Assembly (NCBI GenBank): GCA_005778115.1
Contig: SXKJ01000405.1
Location: 1 to 38,735, forward strand
DNA: 38,735 bases
Direction: 5' to 3'
Source of the DNA: Planctomyces sp.
GTDB taxonomy: Bacteria; Planctomycetota; Planctomycetia; Planctomycetales; Planctomycetaceae
Below the pieces are notes generated by a model. It worked only from the letters and a program-made list of their open reading frames with translations, ran no database searches and had not been told where the DNA came from. Position numbers and translations under genes: made by a program. Below are positions 1 through 7,863 of the stretch, in pieces (positions within the stretch are counted from its first letter, which is position 1; every line of letters starts with the position of its first letter).

Positions 1-1
1 A

Positions 2-352
2 CTGCAAAACTACATCGAGCGGGCCATCGTCCTGGCTCCCGGCGACACGTTGACCGCCGACCTGCTCCCGTCGCATGTGCGTGGTCTGGCTCAAGTCCGC
101 ATGGGCCGCCCGCAGGCCAGCGATTTGCAAAAGATGGCCACCGAACTCGTCTCCACCAGCATCGTGCAGGCCGGAGCCGACGCCGTTGATCTCCACGAAC
201 GAGCGGTCGCACTCGTCGAACGCGAAGTCATTCTGCAAGTACTGCGCTCCTGCCAAGGGACGCAGACCAAAACGGCCGAGCGACTCGGCATCAACCGCAA
301 CACGCTGCACAAGAAAATCAGCGACTACAAATTGGAGTCGGAGGCACGCTGA
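2..352 (+). CDS. Sigma-54-dependent transcriptional regulator, C-terminal fragment
   Basis: The reading frame is open from base 2, so the N-terminal part lies outside the window. The first residues (LQNYIERAIVL) match the end of the AAA+ domain of NtrC-type enhancer-binding proteins, where a WPGNVREL-N-IERAV segment is normal. After a linker of about 50 residues the last 45 residues form a Fis-type helix-turn-helix: a helix ending in VLRSCQGTQTKTAERLGI, then NRNTLHKKISDY. In this family the AAA+ part remodels RNA polymerase carrying sigma-54 and the Fis part binds upstream activator sites. The ORF track starts at an internal TTG, which is only an artefact of the truncation. Whether a receiver or another sensor domain precedes it cannot be seen. 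Confidence 0.88.
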   Translation: MQNYIERAIVLAPGDTLTADLLPSHVRGLAQVRMGRPQASDLQKMATELVSTSIVQAGADAVDLHERAVALVEREVILQVLRSCQGTQTKTAERLGINRNTLHKKISDYKLESEAR

Positions 353-362
353 CCTCGCCTTT

Positions 363-442
363 AGGCGAGCGGGGCGGCGCCAGCCCCCCGGTGCATTCGA
401 ATTGGCCACAGAACCGGGGGGCTGTCGCCACCCCGCTCGCCT
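363..442. repeat. Palindromic repeat, family A copy 1
   Basis: Two 30-bp arms (363-392 and 413-442) are reverse complements except at two positions and enclose a 20-bp loop. It begins 11 bp after the stop of the upstream regulator. The outer sequence AGGCGAGCGGGGCGGCGCC recurs at 36364 and 38704, each time shortly after a stop codon. It could act as a rho-independent-like stem, but no T-tract follows. It is best described as a dispersed REP- or MITE-like palindrome. Confidence 0.85.
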
Positions 443-463
443 GTTTCGTTCATAGGTGATGCG

Positions 464-1285
464 ATGCTGAACTCCTTGCTGATTGCTTCGGTGCTCTTCG
501 CGGCGGACGCCCCGTCCATTTCAGAATCCGTCACCGATGAGCAGGGCTTCCGCGTCCATCGCGTGACATCGGAGCTTCAACGTGGCGAAACGCTGATCCG
601 CGTGCTCTTGCCGGATCGCATGGAATCGGGCAGCAGTCTCAAAGTGCTCTACGTGCTGCCGGTCGAAGCCGGCACCGAGCGGCGCTACGGGGACGGTTTG
701 ATCGAGGCCAAGCGGTTGGATCTCGCGAACCGTCATCGGTTGATCTGCGTCGCGCCGACATTCTCGCATCTGCCGTGGTATGCCGATCACCCGACCGACA
801 AAGCCATCCAGCAAGAAAGCTACTTCGTCAAAGTGGTCGTCCCGGCTGTCGAGAAACGATATCCCGCGATGCCGGAACGGAACGGCCGATTGTTGGTCGG
901 TTTCAGCAAATCGGGATACGGTGCGTGGAGTCTGTTGCTACGACATTCGGCGACCTTCGCGAAAGCCGCGGCGTGGGACACTCCACTGATGCAGGCGGCT
1001 CCAAACCAGTTCGGTATGGGACCAATCTACGGCACTCCCGAAAACTTCGAGCACTATCGGCTCGACCGCTTGCTGCGCGACCGCGCTGCGGACGTTCGAT
1101 TGGAACGAGGGCGATTGATACATCTCGGTTATGGCAACTTCCGCGACCACCACCAGCGGGCTGAAACCCTACTCAACGAACTGCAAATTCCGCACGTCTA
1201 TACCGATGGCCCAAAACGCGAGCACACCTGGCAAAGCGGCTGGCTGGATGAGGCGGTGCGAGCGTTGTTGGCGACCAACGAGTAA
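464..1285 (+). CDS. Secreted alpha/beta-hydrolase (esterase-like) protein
   Basis: A protein of 273 aa with a short N-terminal hydrophobic signal (MLNSLLIASVLFAADA), so export is likely. A nucleophile-elbow-like motif, GFSKSG, lies near residue 146, after a beta-strand (RLLVGFSKSG) and before an Ala/Leu-rich helix. That is the usual arrangement of esterase D and PHB-depolymerase-like hydrolases. A possible catalytic histidine is in REHTWQSGW near the C-terminus. AGGTGA stands 4-5 bp before the ATG at 464 and supports this start. The substrate cannot be told from the sequence. The gene stands alone between palindrome A and the next gene. Confidence 0.72.
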   Translation: MLNSLLIASVLFAADAPSISESVTDEQGFRVHRVTSELQRGETLIRVLLPDRMESGSSLKVLYVLPVEAGTERRYGDGLIEAKRLDLANRHRLICVAPTFSHLPWYADHPTDKAIQQESYFVKVVVPAVEKRYPAMPERNGRLLVGFSKSGYGAWSLLLRHSATFAKAAAWDTPLMQAAPNQFGMGPIYGTPENFEHYRLDRLLRDRAADVRLERGRLIHLGYGNFRDHHQRAETLLNELQIPHVYTDGPKREHTWQSGWLDEAVRALLATNE

Positions 1286-1438
1286 CCGGTCTGGGGTTGC
1301 CTGACGAACGGAAAACCGGGGTAGAGGCATTTTGCGGCGATACCTAACATCCCGCCCCAGTTGTCCAGCGAGTAAGCCGATGGATCGGCCTCAACGCTGG
1401 GCGGGGTGACAAGGATGTCTTCTCTCCACAGGACGATC

Positions 1439-2713
1439 ATGCCGCGATCCAGATTCGGAAGGATGCCGATGCGAGGACTCGTGTGGACGGCCACGGTGGC
1501 CGTAGGTTTGTGTTGGCTGGCGAATGCCATCGCTCAAGAACAAGTCGCGGGCGACCAGAAACTGCGTCCCGCCGGAGAGCCGTTGCGAGTCAACAATGTG
1601 CCTCCCGACTTGATGAAGATCCTCAAAGACTGGGAGGTCTCGTCTTCCAAGATCAAAAAGCTGGAAGGTAAGCACCGTCGCTGGGAGTACGACTACGTCT
1701 TCAAAGTTTTGAAGCGGAACACAGGCGTGTTCTATTACGAGGCTCCCGACAAAGGACGCATTGATCTGGAGCCGGTTCCGAATCCCGATCCCCCCAAGGG
1801 GGTGAAGAACCCTCCGCCGCCGATGGAGAAAGACAAGAAGCATTGGCTGACCGGTAAGGAGATGGATTTCGAATTGTCTCCCGGTCCCGCCGAACGGTGG
1901 TACTGCACCGGCCAACTCATCACACAGGTTGATGATCAATCCAAGACGGCGACGCAGATGGTTATTCCGCCGCAGGCTCAGGGGGAACACATCTCCGATG
2001 GCCCGCTGCCGTTCTTGTTCGGAATGCCTGCGGCCAAGGCGATCCAACGGTACGACATGAAACTGATCAACGAAGACAAAAAGACCAACAAGGCTTGGAT
2101 CGAAGCGCGCCCGCGCTGGCAGACCGATCGGTCCAACTATCAGCTTGCGACGATCATCCTGGACTTGAAGACATTCCTACCCGATGCCGTTCGATTGATC
2201 GACCCGGCAGGGACCAAAGAGACCGCCTTCAAGTTCGGCGAACTGGAAGTCAATTCGAAGAGCATCACGAAGCTGTTCCGAGGCGACCCATTCAAGTTCA
2301 GCGACCGCAACTACAAGATCGTCACAAAGGCTCCGATTGACGAGCGGGCCGAGCAAGCGGATGGCGCTGGCCAAGACCGCAAAGTGACGCCTGCCTCAGC
2401 GACCAAACCGGCAACGAAATCCGTGGGCAATGGTTCTACCAAGCCGGCTTCGAATCCTGCTGGAACAAAAGCCGCGCCAAAAGCCGCCGCGACTCCGCGA
2501 GTCCCGTCGGTTGTTGGACTCGATGGCAAGAAGGCCAAAGAGATCCTCGTTCAACTTGGTTACGAGGTCGTTGGCGAATGGGGCTCAGAAGCGAATCGCG
2601 ACGAGGAAATCCGCCGAGTCGAACGCCAGGAACCGGATGCGAAAACAGCTCTCGCTCCCGGTGAGACAGTCACACTGTGGCTGTACAAGAAGCCGAGCGA
2701 CCCTGCGAAGTAG
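1439..2713 (+). CDS. TIGR03009-like planctomycete protein with C-terminal PASTA domain
   Basis: The N-terminus has a signal peptide (MRGLVWTATVAVGLCWLANAIAQ). The middle region, from about PPDLMKILKDWEVSSSKI to the FKFSDRNYK segment, resembles the planctomycete domain TIGR03009, whose role is unknown; a LolA-like lipoprotein-carrier fold is possible. An Ala/Lys/Thr/Pro-rich linker follows, and the last 65 residues look like one PASTA domain (VPSVVGLDGKKAKEILVQLG, ending ALAPGETVTLWLYKKP). PASTA domains bind peptidoglycan fragments or act as extracytoplasmic anchors. The track starts at GTG 1406; I prefer ATG 1439 because AGGA lies 5 bp upstream and the signal peptide follows more closely. ATG 1463 and 1469 are also possible. 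Confidence 0.72.
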   Translation: MPRSRFGRMPMRGLVWTATVAVGLCWLANAIAQEQVAGDQKLRPAGEPLRVNNVPPDLMKILKDWEVSSSKIKKLEGKHRRWEYDYVFKVLKRNTGVFYYEAPDKGRIDLEPVPNPDPPKGVKNPPPPMEKDKKHWLTGKEMDFELSPGPAERWYCTGQLITQVDDQSKTATQMVIPPQAQGEHISDGPLPFLFGMPAAKAIQRYDMKLINEDKKTNKAWIEARPRWQTDRSNYQLATIILDLKTFLPDAVRLIDPAGTKETAFKFGELEVNSKSITKLFRGDPFKFSDRNYKIVTKAPIDERAEQADGAGQDRKVTPASATKPATKSVGNGSTKPASNPAGTKAAPKAAATPRVPSVVGLDGKKAKEILVQLGYEVVGEWGSEANRDEEIRRVERQEPDAKTALAPGETVTLWLYKKPSDPAK

Positions 2714-2757
2714 CTCAGTTTCTTTGCGGTTCTGTTTGAACGGACGCGAAAGACTAA

Positions 2758-2855
2758 GGGGTCGGGTCTACGATTTTTCGGAATTGGCCGGTTACAGTCT
2801 GTTGGACACCACAACGGGGCATCGGCCAATTCCGAAAAATCGTAGACCCGACCCC
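2758..2855. repeat. Perfect 33-bp inverted repeat
   Basis: The arms 2758-2790 and 2823-2855 are exact reverse complements over 33 bp, with a 32-bp loop. The arm contains GGGTCTACGATTTTTCGGAA. It fills the gap between two genes on the same strand and ends 23 bp before the start of the beta-CASP nuclease gene, so its transcript would form a very stable stem just upstream of that ribosome-binding site. Confidence 0.9.
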
Positions 2856-2878
2856 GCTTTCTTTCTCGGAGCCCCGCC

Positions 2879-4276
2879 ATGCAACTCACGTTTTTCGGAG
2901 CCGCCGGCGAAGTCACTGGCAGCCAGCATCTGCTTGAAACGGATCAGCGGCGGATTCTGTTCGACTGCGGTTTCTTTCAAGGACACCGCGCGGAAGCTCG
3001 TGCGAAGAACGAACGCTTTCATTGCGAGCCGAAGAAGCTCGATGCGGTGATTCTCTCGCACGCGCACATCGACCACTGCGGCAACCTGCCGGGACTGTTC
3101 AAGGCGGGCTTTCGTGGTCCGGTCTTCTGCACCCCCGCGACGGCGGACATCGCCGAGATCATGCTGCTGGACAGCGCGAAGATTGCGGGCGAGGACGCCA
3201 AGTACCTGCGCGGCCGACTGCGGCCGGGGCATCCTTCGGTGGAACCGTTGTACGTCGAGCGTGACGTCCACGAGTTGTGCAAGCGGTTTGAGACGATCTC
3301 TTACGGCGAGTGGCATGAACTCGCGAAGGATTCCCGCTTGCGCTTTCACGAAGCGGGGCACATTCTCGGTTCGGCCATCACCGAATTGGAAATCACCGAT
3401 CAGGGTGAACTGAAGCGAGTCATCTTCACCGGCGACTTGGGGCGGCGCAGCCTGCCACTGCTGGGCGATCCGGTGCTGATCGACAACGGGTGCGACGTGC
3501 TGATCACCGAAGCAACCTACGGCAATCGCGTGCATCAACCGGCCGAGAATCTTAAAACGGAATTGCTCCGCATTTTGAAGGAGGCCTGCGCGATCGGAGG
3601 CAAAGTCGTGATCCCAGCGTTCAGCCTTGGCCGAACCCAGGTGCTGGTTTACTTCCTGAATGAGTTGTTCAATGAAGGCCGGCTCCCGCAAATTCCCATG
3701 TTTGTCGATAGCCCGTTGTCGCGCAAACTGACCCAGGTTCATCGCGACCATCAAGGTTCGCTCGATCCAGAAGCTCAGGAGCAGCGCGATTCCGATACCG
3801 ATCTGTTTGGCTTCCGCGGGCTGACTTACATCGCCACTCCGCAAGAAAGCCGCGCGCTCAACGACCGCAAAGGTCCGTTCTTAGTCATCTCCGCCAGCGG
3901 CATGTGCGAAAGCGGCCGAGTCGTTCATCATCTGCGGCACGCGGTCGGAAGCGAGAAGAACACCATCGTCATGATCGGCTATCAGGCGGAATACACGCTC
4001 GGCCGACGGCTGGTGGAGCGTCAGCCGCGAGTCCGCATCTTCGACCGCGAGATTGATCTGCGAGCGAAAGTCGAAGTCCTTAACGGACTCTCGGCCCACG
4101 CTGATGCCGAGGACTTCCAATGGTGGTTCGGCCATCTCGCAAAGCACGGCGGCATCGGCAAAGCCTTCATCGTGCATGGCGAAGCCCAGTCTGCTCAGGC
4201 GGTCGCCAAGCTGCTTCATGACCAGTGCAACGAAGATCCGGTGATCCCGCAGTTCAAGCAATCGTTTACGGTTTGA
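2879..4276 (+). CDS. Beta-CASP family metallo-beta-lactamase-fold ribonuclease
   Basis: At 465 aa this is the normal length for the bacterial YSH1/CPSF73-like group. The metal-binding signature HAHIDH is at residues 61-66, followed by GHILGSA, TGDLG and EATYGNR, the usual histidine/aspartate motifs of the lactamase fold. The beta-CASP segment contains SGMCESGRVVHHL, and the C-terminal RMMBL part has LSAHAD and the final metal histidine in FIVHGE. Members are zinc-dependent RNA endo- or 5'-exonucleases in RNA processing and decay. No signal peptide is seen, so it should be cytoplasmic. It is a single gene bracketed by two palindromes. The ATG at 2879 starts right at the fold's first strand (MQLTFFGAAGEVTG), so the start is secure. 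Confidence 0.93.
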   Translation: MQLTFFGAAGEVTGSQHLLETDQRRILFDCGFFQGHRAEARAKNERFHCEPKKLDAVILSHAHIDHCGNLPGLFKAGFRGPVFCTPATADIAEIMLLDSAKIAGEDAKYLRGRLRPGHPSVEPLYVERDVHELCKRFETISYGEWHELAKDSRLRFHEAGHILGSAITELEITDQGELKRVIFTGDLGRRSLPLLGDPVLIDNGCDVLITEATYGNRVHQPAENLKTELLRILKEACAIGGKVVIPAFSLGRTQVLVYFLNELFNEGRLPQIPMFVDSPLSRKLTQVHRDHQGSLDPEAQEQRDSDTDLFGFRGLTYIATPQESRALNDRKGPFLVISASGMCESGRVVHHLRHAVGSEKNTIVMIGYQAEYTLGRRLVERQPRVRIFDREIDLRAKVEVLNGLSAHADAEDFQWWFGHLAKHGGIGKAFIVHGEAQSAQAVAKLLHDQCNEDPVIPQFKQSFTV

Positions 4277-4286
4277 TGGAGGGACT

Positions 4287-4340
4287 AGGGACTAGGGGCT
4301 AGGAAGCAGCTTCGTTCATATTTCCTAGCCCCCAGCCCCT
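4287..4340. repeat. Inverted repeat after beta-CASP gene
   Basis: The arms 4287-4305 and 4322-4340 pair at 17 of 19 positions with a 16-bp loop. The core is GGGGCTAGGAA / TTCCTAGCCCC. It lies 10 bp after the stop codon and before the DUF1570 gene. The left arm also contains a short direct repeat of GGGACTAG. Confidence 0.8.
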
Positions 4341-4415
4341 CTTCCGCCACGCCCGCTGTTTCTGACCTAGAGTGGATATGGACGATTTCCATTCCACCTG
4401 TGTCGGAACGGCAAC

Positions 4416-5540
4416 ATGCGGACCAGTTGGCTGCCTTACGTGTTGGCGGCGCTTTCGGCTTTGACTTGCCAGGCGGCCGAGAACGATTCGCTCATCGAAG
4501 TTCGCGACGGAAAAACCGTCACGACCGGCAAGTTGCTCGCCCAGGACAAAGAGCGGGCGGTGCTGCTCGACCGTGTGGGCGGACTACATGATTTGAAGTT
4601 GGACTCAGTCACGTTGAAGCCGACGACGAGCCGCTTTCAGTCGCTGCCGATGACGGAACTTCGCAATCAATTGTCTCGCGAGTTTGGCAAGGACTACGAG
4701 CTTGGAACCACGCGGCACTACGTTGTCGTCGCTCCCTCCGGCCGAGCCGCTGAATACGCGGCGGTCTTTGAAGAGCATTACACAACGCTGCAACGCTACT
4801 TCAAGACACGCAGCTTCACGCTGACCGATCCGCAATTCCCGATGATCGCACTTGTGTTCGCCACGCAGAAGCAGTTCATCGAATATGCGAATCGAGACGG
4901 TTCGAAAGTGATGGCCAACATGCAGGGGTACTACTCTCCGCGCACCAATCGCGTGGCGCTGTTCGAGACGGCCGGCAAGTCGGTCGCGGTCTCGGCGATT
5001 GATCCGCTCTCGGCGTCCCGGTCTCCCGTGTTCGGCGCGATCAAGACCGATTTGAAGGAGACGATGATTCATGAGGCGACGCATCAGGTGGCCTACAACA
5101 TCGGCCTGCACTCGCGAGTTGGCGAGACTCCGCGCTGGGTCGTGGAGGGCATGGCGACCGTCTTCGAGCCGGAAGCCATGCGTACGGTGACGGCTGGCAA
5201 CTTGCCCAAGCAACGGCTGAATTGGGAACGCCACCTCGTGTTTCAGAACTTTGTGCAGACCAAGCGCCGTCCGTCAAAGTCGCTGCGTTCATTCATCGAG
5301 TCGGAGGATTTGTACGAAACCTCGGTGCTCGACTTTTACGCGCAGTCGTGGGCGCTGACGTTCTTCCTGGTCGAGACTCGGCCGCGGAATTACTCGGCCT
5401 ATCTAAAACGCATCGCTGCTCGCGATCCGTTTGCCGAGTATCCGGCGAAAGAACGGCTCACCGATTTCAAAGAGACGATTCACGCCGACATCGATTGGCT
5501 CGATGTGCAATTCGTGAAGTACATCGACGGCATTAAGTAG
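4416..5540 (+). CDS. DUF1570-type secreted protein with HExxH motif
   Basis: The 374-aa protein has a cleavable signal peptide (MRTSWLPYVLAALSALTCQA). The mature part matches my recollection of DUF1570, common in planctomycetes. A zinc-metalloprotease-like HEATH motif is at residues 219-223, with WVVEGMATVFE about 20 residues later, which could supply the third ligand (gluzincin-like arrangement). DFYAQSWALTFFL near the C-terminus is also typical of this fold. It probably acts outside the cytoplasm; the substrate is unknown. The stop codon is part of the inverted repeat that separates it from the convergent helicase gene. Confidence 0.8.
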   Translation: MRTSWLPYVLAALSALTCQAAENDSLIEVRDGKTVTTGKLLAQDKERAVLLDRVGGLHDLKLDSVTLKPTTSRFQSLPMTELRNQLSREFGKDYELGTTRHYVVVAPSGRAAEYAAVFEEHYTTLQRYFKTRSFTLTDPQFPMIALVFATQKQFIEYANRDGSKVMANMQGYYSPRTNRVALFETAGKSVAVSAIDPLSASRSPVFGAIKTDLKETMIHEATHQVAYNIGLHSRVGETPRWVVEGMATVFEPEAMRTVTAGNLPKQRLNWERHLVFQNFVQTKRRPSKSLRSFIESEDLYETSVLDFYAQSWALTFFLVETRPRNYSAYLKRIAARDPFAEYPAKERLTDFKETIHADIDWLDVQFVKYIDGIK

Positions 5541-5619
5541 GTCAGGCTTTCCAACCTGACCTGAATGCTTCACCGAGCGTCGATGGCCAATTCGGGTCAG
5601 GCTGGAAAGTCTGACCTAC
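5537..5619. terminator. Inverted repeat holding both convergent stop codons
   Basis: The arms 5537-5565 and 5591-5619 pair at 26 of 29 positions. The outer GTAGGTCAG / CTGACCTAC ends contain the TAG of the plus-strand DUF1570 gene (5538-5540) and the TAG of the minus-strand helicase gene (5616-5618). The symmetry and position suit a bidirectional terminator, although no T-run is present on either side. Termination is inferred from the layout, not shown. Confidence 0.7.
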
Positions 5620-6833
5620 GAGACTGGGCTATTCGAGAATCCGCCGGACCACTCGGCTCGCTTCTCTTTCGGGCGAGCGGATTCATAAGCGGGAATCTTG
5701 TACTCCGGCAGCATCGTGTCGATGCGGAGTTCGATGTTCGTCAGTTGCTCGCCTTGATCGCGCGTGACGAACGTGAAGGCGTAGCCTTTTTCATCCGACG
5801 ACAACCGGCCGGTGCGGCCGACGCGGTGGACGTAGTCGTCGCAGTACTCCGGAACGTCGTAGTTGATGATGTGCGAGATGCCGCTGATGTCGATGCCTCG
5901 GCCGACAACGTCGGTGGCGATCAACATGCGAACCTCACCGGCGCGGAAGGCTTTCATCACGCGATCGCGGTGCGTTTGAGGCAAGTCGCCGTGCAGGATC
6001 GCGACGTCCGGCAGCTTCCGCGCGAACTTCGCGTGCAATTTGTCGGCTCCCCGTTTTGTACGCAGGAAGACCAGCACTTGCTGCGGTCGCTGATCGAGCA
6101 ACAGCTTGGCCAGCGTCTCCATCTTTCGGTCTTCATCGACCGTCAGGTAATACTGCTCGACGGTTTTGACCGCGATGCCGTTCGTCGAGCAGTCCACTTT
6201 CTGCGGCGACTTCATGTAACGATTGGCCAACCGTTCGACCGGCTCGGGCAACGTGGCGGAGAGCAGCAAGGTTTGTCGCTCGGTCGGGCAGCGGCGCAGG
6301 ATCTTTTCGATGTCGGGACGGAAGCCGATGTCGAGCATCCGATCCGCCTCATCCAAGACTACGACTTTGAGCTGATCCAATCGGAGACAGCCTCGTTCGA
6401 TCAGGTCGATGATTCGGCCAGGAGTGCCAATCGCGACTTGCACGCCCTTTTCGAGTTCGTTGATCTGCGATCGGATCGGCCGGCCGCCGACGATGCAGAC
6501 GCTGCGGCACATGGAGGAATAGCTTAGCCGTTTGCATTCCGCAGCGATTTGTTCGCTGAGCTCGCGAGTCGGTGCGAGCACAAGGGCTTGGACGGCGCGG
6601 TTTTCGAAGTCGAGTCGTTCGAGCAGCGGCAGGACGAACGCGGCGGTCTTGCCGGTTCCGGTGTGGGCTTGTCCGATGCAATCGATGCCGGTCATCGCCA
6701 GGGGGATGAACCCGGCTTGAATCGGGCTGGGGTTTTCAAATTGAACGTTGCGGAGGGCGTTCAGCGTTGGTTCGCTCAAGCCAAGATCGGCGAACGAAAC
6801 CGAAGGGCTGGGGGCGGAAGTCGTCAAACTCAA
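5616..6833 (-). CDS. DEAD-box ATP-dependent RNA helicase (RhlE-like)
   Basis: The 405-aa protein carries the full set of DEAD-box motifs in order: Q motif (FADLGLSEPTLNALR, then PSPIQ), motif I AHTGTGKT at residues 56-63, PTREL, a GG-containing motif, TPGR, motif II DEAD in VVLDEADRML, motif III SAT, then ATDVVGRGID and HRVGRTGR in the second RecA domain. It unwinds short RNA duplexes using ATP in the cytoplasm. The tail after the helicase core is short and ends AEWSGGFSNSPVS, so the protein is near the minimal size of the family and RhlE-like rather than DeaD-like. It is a single gene, divergent from the RraA gene. Confidence 0.96.
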   Translation of the reverse strand: MSLTTSAPSPSVSFADLGLSEPTLNALRNVQFENPSPIQAGFIPLAMTGIDCIGQAHTGTGKTAAFVLPLLERLDFENRAVQALVLAPTRELSEQIAAECKRLSYSSMCRSVCIVGGRPIRSQINELEKGVQVAIGTPGRIIDLIERGCLRLDQLKVVVLDEADRMLDIGFRPDIEKILRRCPTERQTLLLSATLPEPVERLANRYMKSPQKVDCSTNGIAVKTVEQYYLTVDEDRKMETLAKLLLDQRPQQVLVFLRTKRGADKLHAKFARKLPDVAILHGDLPQTHRDRVMKAFRAGEVRMLIATDVVGRGIDISGISHIINYDVPEYCDDYVHRVGRTGRLSSDEKGYAFTFVTRDQGEQLTNIELRIDTMLPEYKIPAYESARPKEKRAEWSGGFSNSPVS

Positions 6834-7151
6834 ACTCCTGAAATTGCTGTCTTTTGTTCGTGTCGGGCGAAGATAGCCACGTGGGCAGCAAGCGTCAATT
6901 TGCGGGTCGCACAGGCACGTCGGCAGTTGCTATCGGGTCGGGAGACTTTTTCAGGTCGGAGGAATGATGATTGACAGTCTGATTCCGTTCGATGTTGAAC
7001 GGCCAGTTGCCGACCTGAAAAGGACTCCCGGCCCCGTCCTATTCCGCCACGTCGTCAAGCCGATTGGATTCCGCAGGCGGTTCGACTATCACATTCGGGA
7101 ACGCTGGCTCCATTCACGCGAGCCGCGCGAACTACGAAGCGGAGATAACTT
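6834..7151. other. Divergent intergenic region (helicase / RraA)
   Basis: These 318 bp separate two divergently transcribed genes and so must hold promoters for both, but I cannot name convincing -35/-10 pairs. The central part holds an inverted repeat (6938-7031). A 63-codon ORF at 6964-7155 overlaps the repeat and has no recognisable features, so it was not called. Confidence 0.55.
6938..7031. repeat. Inverted repeat in a divergent promoter region
   Basis: The arms 6938-6959 and 7010-7031 pair at 19 of 22 positions (core TTTTCAGGTCGG) around a 50-bp loop. Here the palindrome lies between divergent genes, where a terminator would have no purpose. This speaks for a mobile or regulatory origin. 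Confidence 0.75.
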
Positions 7152-7820
7152 GTGAGCACAGCGCCGGCGGAGATCACGATCGAGTTGATGCGGCAGTCGC
7201 TGACGGCGGCGGTCGTGTCGGATGCGTTGGATGGATTGGGGCATCGGCGGCATACGCCAACGGTGCCCTTGCGGCCGCTGACGGTCAGCGACGGAGTGCT
7301 GGTGGGCCGATGTCGGACAACTTTGTGGGCCGATATGGCGCATCCCGATCCGAAGCCCTATGAACTGGAGTTGCGGGCGGTCGATGCGTGTCAGCCGGAC
7401 GACGTCTTGATCTGTGCGGCGAACGGCTCCAACCGATCGGGAATCTGGGGCGAATTGCTGAGTACGGCAGCAAGCAATCGGGGCTGCGTTGGAGCGATCG
7501 TGGATGGCATGGTTCGCGATGTTCGGCAAATGACGAAGATGGGTTTCGCCGTCTGGGCTCTGGGAACGAATCTGCTCGACAGCCTGCACCGGCAGCGGGT
7601 GATTGACGTGGATGTGCCCGTCGAAGTCGGCGGGATTGAGTTTCGTACGGGCGACTTGGTGATCGCGGATGTGGACGGCGTAGTCGTCGTGCCGCGCGAA
7701 TTGGAGACGGAAGCGATTCGCCGAGCTTGGGAAAAGGTGTACGCGGAGGATGTCACTCGCGATGCGATTCGCGGAGGAATGCTGGCCAGCGAGGCATACC
7801 GCAAGTACGGTGTGCTGTGA
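7152..7820 (+). CDS. RraA-like protein (HMG/CHA aldolase superfamily)
   Basis: The 222-aa protein has the RraA/MenG-like fold signatures: VSDALDGLGH near residue 19, GVLVGRCRTT, WGELLSTAASNRGCVGAIVDG, then VRD in the substrate or metal site. Proteins of this superfamily are either divalent-metal-dependent aldolases for 4-hydroxy-4-methyl-2-oxoglutarate or, in enterobacteria, inhibitors of RNase E. The conserved G-x-R-D region (GMVRDVRQM) favours an enzyme. The start is GTG 7152 with GGAG 7 bp upstream. It lies 43 bp before proC on the same strand and may be cotranscribed. The exact substrate is not known. Confidence 0.85.
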   Translation: MSTAPAEITIELMRQSLTAAVVSDALDGLGHRRHTPTVPLRPLTVSDGVLVGRCRTTLWADMAHPDPKPYELELRAVDACQPDDVLICAANGSNRSGIWGELLSTAASNRGCVGAIVDGMVRDVRQMTKMGFAVWALGTNLLDSLHRQRVIDVDVPVEVGGIEFRTGDLVIADVDGVVVVPRELETEAIRRAWEKVYAEDVTRDAIRGGMLASEAYRKYGVL

Positions 7821-7863
7821 ATGAGCGGTTCGGGCTTAGTGGCTTGGGATTGGGGAACACAAC

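Noticed and set aside
1286-1438. Short inverted repeats CCCGCCCCAG / CTGGGCGGGG around 1350-1405
   Set aside because: Only about 10 bp with a shift needed to pair; not above what is expected in GC-rich DNA.
2792-3844. 350-codon minus-strand ORF opposite the beta-CASP gene
   Set aside because: It lies opposite a well-supported nuclease and has part of a palindrome as its N- or C-terminal sequence.
5565-6527. 320-codon plus-strand ORF opposite the DEAD-box helicase
   Set aside because: The minus strand has the full DEAD-box motif set; this frame is an antisense shadow.
6964-7155. 63-codon ORF between helicase and RraA genes
   Set aside because: It covers an inverted repeat arm, has no ribosome-binding site or recognisable sequence.
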